DNA of 25,210 nucleotides from Candidatus Sericytochromatia bacterium (GCA_014377495.1 JACMPN010000027.1:1-25210); one strand, 5' to 3'; positions 15,445 to 23,845 are shown, counted from the first letter of the stretch. The notes: generated from the letters alone by a model not told the origin. Numbers and translations are program-made.

Positions 15445-17139
15445 GTGCCCAATCGTTCCTGGCAGCCCCTCATCTACTTGGCACTCGGCCTGGCGATCGG
15501 TATCGCCATCATGGTCGGGAGCCAGCTCTCGCCTGCGTGGCGCCATTGGGAGCTGTCGCTCTATGATGCCCGGCTGCGGCTGACCAGGATCACCCCCGAG
15601 AGCCGTCTGGCCGTGCTGCCCTTGCCCGCCGACGGGACCCTGCACCGCCGTGAGCTGGCGGCCATCGTCGATGCCCTCGGTCACCAGGGTGCCCGGGTCA
15701 TCGGCGTCGACCTGGCGCTGGATTTCCCCACCCGGGCCGACGAGGATCTGATCCTGGCCAAGGCCTTTGCCTCCGTCCCCGGTATCGTCGCTGCCGCCCG
15801 GATGACGGGCACCGCACCGCCCCGCTATACCCTGCCGTTGGCGCTGTTTCCGGTGGCCTGCGGCCTGAACATGCCCGTCCCGGATTCCGACGGGCTGATC
15901 CGCCGGGCGACCCTGCTCCAGCCGGTGGCCACCCGTGACGGTCACCTCGTGTTGCGGCCGACCTATCTGCTGGAACTGCTACGTCGGATCGACCCTGCCC
16001 TGGCCGCCCGCCAACAAGAGGCGCTGGGCGCCGTGAGCTGGGGCTTCCGGTACACGGTCGGGCCCTGGCATCGGCTTGATCCCGCCTCGGTCCTGGCCGG
16101 CCGGACCGACCTGCACGGGATGACCGTGCTGCTTGGCGAATCGGCGGCCCTCGGCTGGCAGGCACCGGCGGTGCAGGCCCTGATGCACGACCGGATCGTC
16201 CGCACCGTCGGCGATGCCTGGAACTATGGGCTCTGCCTCCTGGCGGGCACGCTGACCGGGCTGTTGTTCGTCCTCTGTCGGCCGTCGGTGGGTTTGGCCG
16301 GGTCTCTGGCGCTGACGTTGCTGCTGGCCGTGGCCAATGTCGTGCTCTTCCGCCATGCGGACCTCTGGCTCTGGCTGGTGGGTCCGTCGGCCGCAGCGGG
16401 GCTGACGGGCCTGGCCTGCGTCACCATCGCCAGCCTCGACCAGTTCCGCAACCGGCGGCGGGTGGCCCGCTTTTTCCGGCCGTATGTCAGTCGGCAGACT
16501 GTGCTCGCCCTGCTCAAGGATCCGGAAAACCTGCCGACCCTGAAAAGCGAGCGGCGCGAAGTCACGGTCCTGTTCAGCGATATCGCCGGCTTCACCAGCA
16601 TTTCGGAGCGGTTGCCCACTGAAGAAGTGGTACAACTCCTCAACGAGTATCTGACGGCGATGACCCGGATCATTTTCAAGAACAATGGCACCCTCGACAA
16701 GTATATTGGTGATGAAGTCATGGCCGTGTTCGGCAACATCGGCCCGAACAACCCGCCCGATGATGCCTATCGGGCGGTCAAATCTTCCATTGAAATGCAG
16801 GAAGAGTTGGGCCATTTGCAGGAGAAGTGGTTGGCAGAAGGGATTTTGCCCCTGCAGATCCGCATCGGCATCAACTCTGGCGAAGCGCTCGTCGGCAATA
16901 TCGGCTCGCCCCAGCAGATGGATTTCACGGTCATCGGCGACATGGTGAACACCGCCAAACGCCTCGAAGGCCTGAACAAGGCTTATAACACCAATATCCT
17001 GATCTCCCAGGCGACGTACAACTACGTCAAGGACAAAGTCGAGACGCGCTTTCTCGGTCCGGCCCCGATCAAGGGCCGCCACGAGCCCGTGCCGGTCTAC
17101 GGGTTGCTCGGCTGGAAACAGGCGGGCCCGCCGGTATGA
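15445..17139 (+). CDS. CHASE2-domain adenylate cyclase (class III)
   Basis: Membrane-bound sensor cyclase of 564 residues; GTG 15445 is the first usual start codon after an in-frame stop at 15373. It has an N-terminal membrane anchor (9-26), a CHASE2-like extracytoplasmic sensor (about 30-255), three membrane helices (about 261-333), and a class III cyclase domain (about 370-550) in the cytoplasm. Catalytic residues are intact: metal-binding Asp379 (FSDIAGFT) and Asp423 (YIGDEVMAVFG), adenine-selecting Lys419 and the DFTVIGD segment (493-499), and transition-state Asn502/Arg506 (VNTAKRLE). It should therefore make cAMP from ATP in response to an external signal. Its stop overlaps the csaB start (ATGA), so it is probably co-expressed with the wall-polymer genes. 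Confidence 0.92.
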   Translation: MPNRSWQPLIYLALGLAIGIAIMVGSQLSPAWRHWELSLYDARLRLTRITPESRLAVLPLPADGTLHRRELAAIVDALGHQGARVIGVDLALDFPTRADEDLILAKAFASVPGIVAAARMTGTAPPRYTLPLALFPVACGLNMPVPDSDGLIRRATLLQPVATRDGHLVLRPTYLLELLRRIDPALAARQQEALGAVSWGFRYTVGPWHRLDPASVLAGRTDLHGMTVLLGESAALGWQAPAVQALMHDRIVRTVGDAWNYGLCLLAGTLTGLLFVLCRPSVGLAGSLALTLLLAVANVVLFRHADLWLWLVGPSAAAGLTGLACVTIASLDQFRNRRRVARFFRPYVSRQTVLALLKDPENLPTLKSERREVTVLFSDIAGFTSISERLPTEEVVQLLNEYLTAMTRIIFKNNGTLDKYIGDEVMAVFGNIGPNNPPDDAYRAVKSSIEMQEELGHLQEKWLAEGILPLQIRIGINSGEALVGNIGSPQQMDFTVIGDMVNTAKRLEGLNKAYNTNILISQATYNYVKDKVETRFLGPAPIKGRHEPVPVYGLLGWKQAGPPV

Positions 17140-18257
17140 CCCAGCGCATCCTGATTTCCGGCTATTACGGATACGGCAACCTCGGTGACGAGGCGATCCT
17201 GGCGGCGACGATCGCCATGTTCCGGGCCAAGGCGCCGGACATCCAGCTGACTGCCCTTAGCGCCGACCCGCAGGCGACCGAAGCCGCCCACGGCATTCAA
17301 GCCCTGCCTCGCTGGGGGATCGCACCGCTCTGGCGGGGTCTGCGCCAGGCGGACCTCTTTCTGCTCGGAGGTGGCGGCCTGCTGCAGGACGTCACCAGCT
17401 GGAAATCCCCCCTGTATTATGCCGGTCAGCTGGTCGCGGCCCGCCTGGCCGGCACCCCGTCCATGCTCTGGGCCCAGGGCATCGGGCCGCTGCAGGGCGG
17501 TGCGATGCGCCAGGCCGTCGGCGCCGCCTTGGGCGGGGTGCGGATGGCGACCGTGCGGGATGCCGAGTCGGTGGCAGATCTCGGTCGCCTGGGGATGAGC
17601 CCGGGCCGGATCCTGCTGACGGCGGACCCCGTGCTGGCTTTGCGGCCCAACCAGCCGGCCCGGGCAGACGCTCTGCTCATCGCAGCCGGTCTTGAGCCCC
17701 GCCGGCCATTTCTGGCGATTGCCATCCGGCCCTGGAAGACCTGGTACGAGCGGCAGTTGAAGAGTTTTACGGCTGTCGTCTCCCAGATGGCGATGCGCTG
17801 GGGTCTGCAGATCCTCGTCATCCCCTTCCAATACACGGTGGACCGCTACCTCGCCGAAGAGGCGGCCTACTGCCTCGGCTGCCGGCCGTCCGGCGCCGCA
17901 CCCCGGGTGGGTGTCCTGCATTCGGCCGTGACGGCCGAGGACATGATGGCCGTGCTCGGGCGGGCCCAGTTCCTCATCGGGATGCGCCTGCACAGCCTGA
18001 TCATGGGGGCCGCCATGGGCGTGCCTGCGGTGGGCATCGTTTATGACCCCAAAGTGGCGGCGTTTTCCGAGTTGGCCGGCTATCCGACGATTACCCATAT
18101 CGGGGCCTTGTCCGAAGGGGATACCTGGGCCCGCACGTTGGGTCTCGCCTGGGAATCGCAGCAGGAGCAACGGCGGTATCTGAGCCGTCAGGTGCCCAAG
18201 CTGCAGGCAGCCGCCTGGCAAAACGTGGAAACCGCCTTGCGGTTATTGGGACGATAG
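17136..18257 (+). CDS. csaB: Polysaccharide pyruvyl transferase CsaB
   Basis: 373-residue enzyme of the CsaB family. It transfers pyruvate from phosphoenolpyruvate to a wall polysaccharide, creating the ketal recognised by SLH domains of S-layer and surface proteins. The N-terminus ILISGYYGYGNLGDEAIL and LLGGGGLLQDVTSW are the family signatures. ML.AQGIGPL, RDAESVADL, IGMRLHSLIMG and GIVYDPKV(A) follow in the expected order. ATG 17136 overlaps the cyclase stop by ATGA, and the stop lies only five to fourteen bases before the WecG/TagA start. The pairing with wecG/tagA is common and suggests a pyruvylated, ManNAc-containing polymer. Hosts with this gene usually have SLH-domain proteins; none is in this window. 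Confidence 0.93.
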   Translation: MTQRILISGYYGYGNLGDEAILAATIAMFRAKAPDIQLTALSADPQATEAAHGIQALPRWGIAPLWRGLRQADLFLLGGGGLLQDVTSWKSPLYYAGQLVAARLAGTPSMLWAQGIGPLQGGAMRQAVGAALGGVRMATVRDAESVADLGRLGMSPGRILLTADPVLALRPNQPARADALLIAAGLEPRRPFLAIAIRPWKTWYERQLKSFTAVVSQMAMRWGLQILVIPFQYTVDRYLAEEAAYCLGCRPSGAAPRVGVLHSAVTAEDMMAVLGRAQFLIGMRLHSLIMGAAMGVPAVGIVYDPKVAAFSELAGYPTITHIGALSEGDTWARTLGLAWESQQEQRRYLSRQVPKLQAAAWQNVETALRLLGR

Positions 18258-18271
18258 GGAGCATGCTGGTC

Positions 18272-19000
18272 ATGGCGGAACGGCCCTTGGCCCAGGTATT
18301 GGGACTGCCGGTGGATGCGGTGGACATGGCAGGCGCCTTGAGCCTCCTGCGCACGGCGATCGAGACGCACCGGCCGGCCCAGGTGGTCACCCTGAATGCC
18401 GAGATGGCCATGCTCGGGCTGGCTGATCCGGCTTTCCGCACGGTCGTTGAAAACGCGGGTTTAGTCGTCCCCGACGGGGCCGGTGTCGTCTGGGCCCTGC
18501 GCCGGGGCGGCCAGCCGGTCGGTCGTCTGCCCGGTATCGAGCTGACCCAGGCGCTGCTGGGTCTGGCCGAATCGGAAGGGTGGGGCGTCTACGTGCTTGG
18601 CGCCAGCCCGGAGGTCAATGCCGGAGCCGTGGCCGAGATCGTCCGGCGTCATCCTAGGTTGCGGCTGGTCGGGGCGAGGGACGGGTATTTCACGGCGGAG
18701 ACGGAGGACGTAATCCTCTCTAGCATTCGTTCCGCCGCCCCTGATATACTTTTGGTGGCTCTCGGTGTACCCCGTCAGGAGCACTGGATTGCCCAGCATC
18801 AGGAGGCTCTCGGGGTCTCAGTCGCCATTGGCGTGGGCGGTTCGCTCGACGTCCTGGCCGGCAAGGTCCAACGAGCCCCGGTCTTGATGCAACGGCTGAA
18901 CCTGGAATGGCTGTACCGCCTCCTCAAGGAGCCGTGGCGCTGGCGCCGGATGATGGCGCTGCCACGTTTCGTGGGGGCCGTACTCAAAGAGAGACGATGA
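18272..19000 (+). CDS. tagA: WecG/TagA/CpsF family glycosyltransferase
   Basis: Glycosyltransferase of 242 residues that in known relatives adds ManNAc (or ManNAcA) to undecaprenyl-PP-GlcNAc, the linkage step of teichoic-acid-like and enterobacterial polymers. Motifs are VVTLNAEMAMLGLADP, the PDGAGVVWALR active-site region, ILLVALGVPRQEHWI, VGGSLDVLAGK and the C-terminal RLNLEWLYRLLKEPWRWRRM, which associates with the membrane. Two ATGs are possible. GGGAG at 18257-18261 lies ten bases before 18272 but only one base before 18263, so I prefer 18272. The stop overlaps the ftsE ATG by ATGA. Confidence 0.92.
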   Translation: MAERPLAQVLGLPVDAVDMAGALSLLRTAIETHRPAQVVTLNAEMAMLGLADPAFRTVVENAGLVVPDGAGVVWALRRGGQPVGRLPGIELTQALLGLAESEGWGVYVLGASPEVNAGAVAEIVRRHPRLRLVGARDGYFTAETEDVILSSIRSAAPDILLVALGVPRQEHWIAQHQEALGVSVAIGVGGSLDVLAGKVQRAPVLMQRLNLEWLYRLLKEPWRWRRMMALPRFVGAVLKERR

Positions 19001-19689
19001 TGATCCAGCTGCAGCAAGTCCGCAAGGTCTATAGCAACGGCGTCCAGGCGCTTCAGGGCATCAACCTGAAGATCAAGATGGGCGAATTCGTCTTTTTGGT
19101 CGGACCCAGCGGTTCGGGCAAGTCCACCCTGACCAAGTTGTTGTATCGCGAAGAGCTGCCCACCAGCGGCCAGGTCTTTCTGGCGGGCGTAAACATCGGC
19201 GAGCTGCGGCCCCGGCAGGTCCCGACCCTGCGCCAGCGTGTCGGCGTCGTCTTTCAGGACTTCAAGCTCCTGCCCAAGCGCACCGTCTGGGAAAATGTCG
19301 CCTTCAGTCTGGAGATCCTCGGGATCTCGGCCAAAGAGCAGCACCAGAAAGTCAAAGCGGCCCTGGAACTGACAGGCATCGTCGAGCTGGCGCAGGAGTA
19401 TCCGACCCGGCTCTCCGGCGGGGAACAGCAGCGAGTCTCGCTGGCCCGGGCCATCGTCAATTCCCCGCCGCTGCTGCTGGCTGACGAGCCGACCGGCAAC
19501 CTCGATCCCGACACGTCGTGGGAGATCATGCGGCTGCTCACCAAAATCAACCTTCGCGGCACGACGGTCCTCGTCAGCACCCACGACAAACTGATCGTCG
19601 ACAGCATGCGCCGCCGGGTCGTCACCATTGAACGGGGCCGGCTGGTCCAGGATCAGGCCCAGGGAGTTTACTCGGTTGGAATCTCTTAG
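18997..19689 (+). CDS. ftsE: Cell division ATP-binding protein FtsE
   Basis: 230 residues, the standard FtsE length from ATG 18997; the frame is open further upstream but within wecG/tagA. It has Walker A GPSGSGKST (36-44), signature LSGGEQQRVSLARAI, Walker B LLLADEPTGNLD and the switch histidine in VSTHDK. FtsE-FtsX forms a membrane complex that uses ATP to activate peptidoglycan hydrolases through an extracytoplasmic loop, at division or in elongation. A GAGAG ribosome-binding site (18989-18993) precedes the start inside the end of the upstream gene. Confidence 0.96.
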   Translation: MMIQLQQVRKVYSNGVQALQGINLKIKMGEFVFLVGPSGSGKSTLTKLLYREELPTSGQVFLAGVNIGELRPRQVPTLRQRVGVVFQDFKLLPKRTVWENVAFSLEILGISAKEQHQKVKAALELTGIVELAQEYPTRLSGGEQQRVSLARAIVNSPPLLLADEPTGNLDPDTSWEIMRLLTKINLRGTTVLVSTHDKLIVDSMRRRVVTIERGRLVQDQAQGVYSVGIS

Positions 19690-20587
19690 ACGGTTCGGTC
19701 GCCAGATCGTATTCTGCACACGCGAGGCGGGGATCAGCTTTGTCCGGGCCGGCTGGATGAGCTGGGTGGTCATCAGCACGATGGTCGTCGCCCTCAGTGT
19801 GCTGGGCGGCTTCTGGCTCCTCCTCAGCGACCTGAACGGCCTGGCCAAACAGGTCGGCTCGCAGGTCGAGGTGCTTGCTTTCATCAAAGATGGCGTCGAT
19901 GCCTCGCCTGTCATCCAGCAGGCTCAAGGCGCCGTCGGCGTCACCAAGGTTCACCTCGTCTCCAAGAGCGAGGCCTGGGCCCGCATGCAGGGTGAGCTGA
20001 AGGGCCAGATGGATTTCAAGCATCTGGAAGACGTCAACCCGTTGCCCGACACGATCGAGGTGACGGTGGCGACGCCGATGGATGCCAGCCGGGTGGCGGA
20101 CTGGCTGCGGGCCCTGCCCGGAGTCGAGGACGTCAAATACAGCCAGGATCTCGTCAACCGCTTGCGGGAGCTGTCCCGGGCGGTGCGGGTCATCGGCGGG
20201 GTGATCATCCTCGTCTTGTCCGTGGCCACCCTGGCCATCGTCGTCAATACCATCCGACTGGCCGTAAACGGCCGGCGGGGCGAGATCGAGATTATGCGTC
20301 TGGTGGGTGCGTCAAGCTGGATCATCCGCATGCCGTTTTTGCTCGAAGGGATGATTTTCGGGCTGATCAGCAGCGTCTTGACAGCGGCCGCCCTTTTCGG
20401 ATGGCGCACCCTCAGTCTGCGTCAGTTACAAACCCTCTTTGCCTTCCTGCCGGTCAACGACGACATGGCAGTCGTTGGCGAGATCGCCCTCTGGCTGCTG
20501 CCCATCGGCATTGCCCTGGGCGCCTTGGGCAGTGCGTTGGCCGTCCATCGCTATCTCCAATTGCAGCCGCGGGTCGAAGGCGCCTAA
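19676..20587 (+). CDS. ftsX: Cell division protein FtsX
   Basis: 303-residue partner of FtsE. The start chosen is TTG 19676: AGGGAG at 19661-19666 is nine bases upstream, and the N-terminus (cytoplasmic, then GISFVRAGWMSWVVISTMVVALSVLGG) then matches the family. A TTG at 19628 would add a non-conserved leader. One membrane helix comes first (about 30-50), followed by an extracytoplasmic domain of about 120 residues (PLPDTIEVTV is characteristic). Three C-terminal helices follow, including NTIRLAVNGRRGEIEIMRLVGAS, the typical FtsX coupling segment. It overlaps ftsE by 14 bases. The extracytoplasmic domain would contact a wall hydrolase, which is not encoded in this window. Confidence 0.95.
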   Translation: MESLRRFGRQIVFCTREAGISFVRAGWMSWVVISTMVVALSVLGGFWLLLSDLNGLAKQVGSQVEVLAFIKDGVDASPVIQQAQGAVGVTKVHLVSKSEAWARMQGELKGQMDFKHLEDVNPLPDTIEVTVATPMDASRVADWLRALPGVEDVKYSQDLVNRLRELSRAVRVIGGVIILVLSVATLAIVVNTIRLAVNGRRGEIEIMRLVGASSWIIRMPFLLEGMIFGLISSVLTAAALFGWRTLSLRQLQTLFAFLPVNDDMAVVGEIALWLLPIGIALGALGSALAVHRYLQLQPRVEGA

Positions 20588-20600
20588 CGGCTGTCTCGAC

Positions 20601-20633
20601 GGCGTTTGGGCGTGCTGGCCCAAGCGGAACGCC
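20601..20633. terminator. Bulged stem-loop after ftsX
   Basis: GGCGTT pairs with AACGCC and TGGGC with GCCCA, with a bulge of about five bases on the 3' side and a five- to six-base loop. It lies 14 bases after the ftsX stop. There is no T-tract, so it may be a weak or Rho-assisted terminator, or an mRNA 3' structure. Confidence 0.4.
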
Positions 20634-20636
20634 CTC

Positions 20637-20656
20637 GGGGCCGCTATCGTGGCCCC
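20637..20656 (+). promoter_or_regulatory. Perfect 6-bp GC hairpin in the hsp20 leader
   Basis: GGGGCC (20637-20642) and GGCCCC (20651-20656) flank an eight-base loop. It lies 18 bases before the strong ribosome-binding site AGAGGGGG (20674-20681). Small heat-shock genes often have structured leaders acting as RNA thermometers. Here the ribosome-binding site itself is not inside the hairpin, so that role is only a possibility. Confidence 0.3.
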
Positions 20657-20688
20657 ACTGCTGATTTCGGCAAAGAGGGGGAAATGCC

Positions 20689-21378
20689 ATGCGCGGCCTG
20701 ACCCGGCGTACAACCGGTGCATTGCAGCCTTATACGGGTGGTTTGCAGCCGATGTTCTCGATGCTCGACGATCTCCGGCGGGAGTTCGATCGCTTCTTTC
20801 AGGAAGCCGAAACCTTTATGCCGATGCCGGCGGCGACCGTGACGGGGACGAACTGGCCAGGCTTCGTGCCGCCGGTCGATATCGCCGAAACCAACAACGA
20901 ATACGTCGTCACGGCCGAAGTCCCCGGCATCGATCCCCAGAATATCGACGTGCGCTTGGAAGGCCACACGTTGATCGTCCGGGGCGAGCGAGAAGCGGTG
21001 CGGGAAGAGGATCAGGGCACGATGCACCGTTCCGAACGGAGTTTCGGCGCGTTTTCACGGGCTTTTGCCCTGCCGAGCGATGTCGTTGCCGATCGGATTG
21101 CGGCCAGGTTCCGCAACGGCGTCCTGACAATCACCGTGCCGAAATCTGCCAAGACCCAGCCCAAACAGGTGCAGATCCAGGCCGATGAGAGTGCATCCAC
21201 CGACCGCCAAATCGGGCAGGTCGCACTGGATCAACCGGCGCAGGGGACGCAGCCGCAATGTGCCGACCAGCGTGCTGAAGCCACCCCGCAAGGCCAACAG
21301 GCCCAGAGCGGTGGTATACAGAACACGGCCCAGGATGCCCAAGCGCAAAGTGGTCCCGCTGACCAGATAGCCGGGTAG
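20689..21378 (+). CDS. Hsp20/alpha-crystallin small heat-shock protein with long Gln/Ala tail
   Basis: ATP-independent holdase chaperone of 229 residues, longer than the common 140-160. The N-terminal arm ends with FSMLDDLRREFDRFF, a standard sHsp segment. The alpha-crystallin domain (about 62-155) has VDIAETNNEYVVTAEVPG, IDPQNIDVRLEGHTLIVRGER and FSRAFALPSDVVADRIAARFRNGVLTITVPK. The oligomer-linking I/V-x-I motif is VQI (about 161-163). Beyond it is an extra 65-residue tail with 16 Gln and many Ala, Ser and Gly, without predicted structure. The start has a strong ribosome-binding site (AGAGGGGG) seven bases upstream. About 100 bases with two hairpins separate it from ftsX, so it probably has its own control. 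Confidence 0.94.
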   Translation: MRGLTRRTTGALQPYTGGLQPMFSMLDDLRREFDRFFQEAETFMPMPAATVTGTNWPGFVPPVDIAETNNEYVVTAEVPGIDPQNIDVRLEGHTLIVRGEREAVREEDQGTMHRSERSFGAFSRAFALPSDVVADRIAARFRNGVLTITVPKSAKTQPKQVQIQADESASTDRQIGQVALDQPAQGTQPQCADQRAEATPQGQQAQSGGIQNTAQDAQAQSGPADQIAG

Positions 21379-21422
21379 ACACGATCCGGCATACGGCATG
21401 GGTGACGGATCGGCCGCATTGA

Positions 21423-21455
21423 AAAGGGCCGCCACGATTGCCATGGCGGCCCTTT
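21423..21455. terminator. Bidirectional terminator between hsp20 and arginase
   Basis: AAAGGGCCGCC (21423-21433) pairs perfectly with GGCGGCCCTTT (21445-21455), plus A34-T44, giving a 12-bp stem and a nine-base loop. It is flanked by A-rich sequence on one side and TTT on the other. It lies between convergent stops, so it should serve both genes. Confidence 0.88.
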
Positions 21456-21466
21456 GACTGTCGAAC

Positions 21467-22372
21467 CTACAGGATGACTTTGCCGAAGCCCGATTCAATC
21501 AATTCGGCAGCGAGGTTGGCGGTCTGATTGCGGATGTCGAGGACGGGGTTGTCTTCGACCACTTCCATCGAGCACATCATGCCGGAGGCGGCAACCATCT
21601 CCATCAGCAGGTGGGCTTCACGGTACGTCAGGCCACCCTCGACCGGAGTCCCGACTCCCGGGGCGATGAACGGGTCCAGCCCGTCGAGGTCGAAGCTGAT
21701 GTGGATGACGTCGACCTGTTCCTTCATGAAGCCGAGGACCTTGTCCATGATGGCGGCCATGCCGATGCGGTCGATGTCGCCCATCGTGAAGGCGTGTACG
21801 CCGGACTCGCGCACGATCCGCTGCTCGGCGATGTCGAGGTTGCGGATGCCGATCAGGGCGACGTTCTTGGGATCCAGCTTTTGGAAGTCCCCGCTGATCG
21901 AGCACAACTCGGGTGACCCGATGCCGAGGTTGACTGCCAGTGGCATGCCGTGGATGTTGCCCGAGGGGCTGGAGCCGGGGGTGTTCATGTCGGCGTGGGC
22001 GTCGACCCAGATGACGCCGAGCTTCTTGCCCTGCGTGCGGTAGGCCTTGGCGAGCCCGGCAATGGTCCCGATGGCGACGGAGTGGTCGCCACCGATGATC
22101 AGGGGGAACTGCCCGGCCAGGATCGTCTCTTCCACTTCGTCGGCGGTCGCCTGGGTGACCCGGACGATCTCGGAGAGGTACTTGGCGGACGATTGCTGCT
22201 CCGCCAGATGCTCGGGGATGCCGACGGGGATGTCGGCGTCGCTCACCGTGTGTCCGATGGCCTGCAGGCGTTGCTTGATGCCTGCGATGCGCAGGGCGCT
22301 GGGTCCCATGTCGCAACCCCGCCGGCCGGCCCCCAAGTCCAGGGGTACTCCGATAATCCGAACGTGCCGCAT
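21467..22372 (-). CDS. rocF: Arginase
   Basis: Hydrolyses L-arginine to ornithine and urea in the cytoplasm. The 301-residue length and N-terminus (IIGVPLDLGAGRRGCDMGPSALR) are typical. The two-manganese site is complete: His97 (GGDHS), Asp124, His126 and Asp128 (VDAHADMN), and Asp228 and Asp230 (SFDLDGLDP). His141 of HGMPLA and Glu of TPVEGGLTYRE also match arginase rather than agmatinase. No urease, ornithine aminotransferase or arginine transporter is nearby, so pathway use is not shown here. It ends at the shared terminator with hsp20. Confidence 0.96.
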   Translation of the reverse strand: MRHVRIIGVPLDLGAGRRGCDMGPSALRIAGIKQRLQAIGHTVSDADIPVGIPEHLAEQQSSAKYLSEIVRVTQATADEVEETILAGQFPLIIGGDHSVAIGTIAGLAKAYRTQGKKLGVIWVDAHADMNTPGSSPSGNIHGMPLAVNLGIGSPELCSISGDFQKLDPKNVALIGIRNLDIAEQRIVRESGVHAFTMGDIDRIGMAAIMDKVLGFMKEQVDVIHISFDLDGLDPFIAPGVGTPVEGGLTYREAHLLMEMVAASGMMCSMEVVEDNPVLDIRNQTANLAAELIESGFGKVIL

Positions 22373-22516
22373 GATGGTGTCACTTGCTCTCTCAATGATG
22401 GGTGCATGCCGCTTTCGGCTCCGTTATTCAGCATACCGTTGTTCACGGCCGTTGTGGCCCCGGCTCGCACGGCGAACCGGGATCCGGGTGGCCTGAGCGA
22501 ACAGGGCGGTAAACAG

Positions 22517-22550
22517 AAACAGGCCAATCCCCGAGGGCATTGACCTGTTT
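22517..22550. terminator. Rho-independent terminator downstream of the tyrosine recombinase
   Basis: AAACAGGCCAAT (22517-22528) pairs with ATTGACCTGTTT (22539-22550) with one mismatch, and an inner CCC/GGG pairing tightens the loop. Read leftwards it is followed by a T-rich CTGTTTCTGTTT run; read rightwards by TTTT. It lies about 50 bases past the recombinase stop on the minus strand. The rest of the 230-base gap (22373-22602), upstream of arginase, shows no promoter I would defend. Confidence 0.8.
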
Positions 22551-22602
22551 TCCAGTGAATGTGAATGGACTGGATCGTGTAGCCAATCCATATGGCAGCC
22601 TC

Positions 22603-23469
22603 TTAGCCGAGGCGCTCCAAGGCAGAACGCAGTTTCGCCGGTTCTGTATGGGCGTAGATCAGGGTCGTGTCCAGCTTGGCGTGGCCGAGGATCTGGCTGA
22701 TCTGTTCCACCGGGACGCCTTTGCGCAACAGTTCCGTGGCGCAGGTGTGCCGCAACTTGTGGGGCGAGTACTTCTTCGGCGGGATGCCGATGGATTCGAA
22801 GCAGCCCCGCACGGCGAGCAACATCGCATCGTGGCTTAAACGGCCGCCCCGGCGGGGGCCGCCCAGGCTGATGAACAGGGCGGGGCTTTCAATGGGTTTG
22901 ATCGTGGCCCGCATCTGCAGCCATTTTTCCAGGACAGCGGCCAGCTTGGAGTTGATTGGGATCAGCCGTTCCTTGTCGCCTTTGCCGATGACCCGCAGCT
23001 GGTTTTCTTCCCAGTCGATGTCGTTCGTATTCATGCGGATGGCCTCGCCGATCCGGATCCCCGTGAAAAACAGCAGCTTCACCAAGGTGGAGTCCCGGGT
23101 TTCTGTGGCGCTCACGGCGGGCATGTCGTTCAGCAGGCGCTGGATTTCGCTCTGGTTGAGGTAGATCGGCAGGCGCTGGGGCAGCTTTGGCAGTTCGATG
23201 TTGCCGGTCGGATCCTCGGTGAGGGCGTCAAACCGTTCAGCAAAGGCGAAAAAGCCCTTCAGAATGGTGATTCGCCGCCGCAGCGTGGTGGCTTTCAGCT
23301 GGCTGATCGAGCGAAGGTAAGAACGGATGTCCGTTTCCTTTGCCAGCACCAGGGACTTGCCGATGTGTCGCTCGACGCAGGTCAAGTCGGACCGGGTAGC
23401 CAACAACGTATGGTCGCTGAGCTTCCGCAGGCGTAAATGGTCGAGATACTGCTGGATCGTGATCATCAT
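22603..23469 (-). CDS. Tyrosine recombinase, XerC/XerD type
   Basis: 288 residues from ATG 23469, the usual Xer length. An AGGA site lies about ten bases upstream, and the longer frame to 23703 adds a non-conserved leader. The N-terminal SAM-like core-binding domain (about 1-90) is followed by the catalytic domain. Catalytic residues are complete: Arg139 (TGIRIGEAIRM), Lys163 (GKGDKER), His237 and Arg240 (SPHKLRHTCATELL), His263 (LGHAKLDTT) and nucleophile Tyr272 (LIYAHT). It could be the chromosome-dimer-resolving recombinase or a mobile-element integrase. No attachment sites, cargo genes or second recombinase lie near it, which favours the housekeeping role, but I found no dif-like site. 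Confidence 0.92.
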   Translation of the reverse strand: MMITIQQYLDHLRLRKLSDHTLLATRSDLTCVERHIGKSLVLAKETDIRSYLRSISQLKATTLRRRITILKGFFAFAERFDALTEDPTGNIELPKLPQRLPIYLNQSEIQRLLNDMPAVSATETRDSTLVKLLFFTGIRIGEAIRMNTNDIDWEENQLRVIGKGDKERLIPINSKLAAVLEKWLQMRATIKPIESPALFISLGGPRRGGRLSHDAMLLAVRGCFESIGIPPKKYSPHKLRHTCATELLRKGVPVEQISQILGHAKLDTTLIYAHTEPAKLRSALERLG

Positions 23470-23597
23470 GGTTCTAAAATCCTGGCTCCAGTCCGATCGT
23501 GATGGTGCACAGAGAGTCTGGTCAAACCGGCCTGCTGCAGCTCTGGCAGGGCAGTGGCGAGACGCCGTCTGGCCGACCGCCGTAAGGCGCAAACGCA

Positions 23598-23759
23598 GAT
23601 TTGATCGGACACTCATAGACCGGAGACCGAAGCCTCCGTCTGCGTGGTGCGACTGAGCATCATCCTGCCCCAGGTGCCCGCCCCCCATCTGTGACGAAGC
23701 CATGGACCTACGTCACATTTGGCCCATTTGTCGGCTGGATGTTAAAGGACGATCAAATC
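23598..23759. repeat. Separated 10-bp inverted repeat in the recombinase/unknown-gene gap
   Basis: GATTTGATCG (23598-23607) and CGATCAAATC (23750-23759) are exact inverse complements about 140 bases apart. They sit in the 376-base gap (23470-23845) between two divergently oriented genes. The gap otherwise holds no gene I can support. A chance origin cannot be excluded at this length. Confidence 0.4.
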
Positions 23760-23845
23760 GCCGTTGGGCAGGGTCCGTCGGGCGCAAACAAGGCGATAAC
23801 CCCGCAAATAGCCCGCATACAAACCCCACACGGGAGGCCGCACCG

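Noticed and set aside
23470..23845. dif recombination site next to the recombinase
   Set aside because: No 28-bp sequence with the two Xer arms and central spacer was recognisable by eye.
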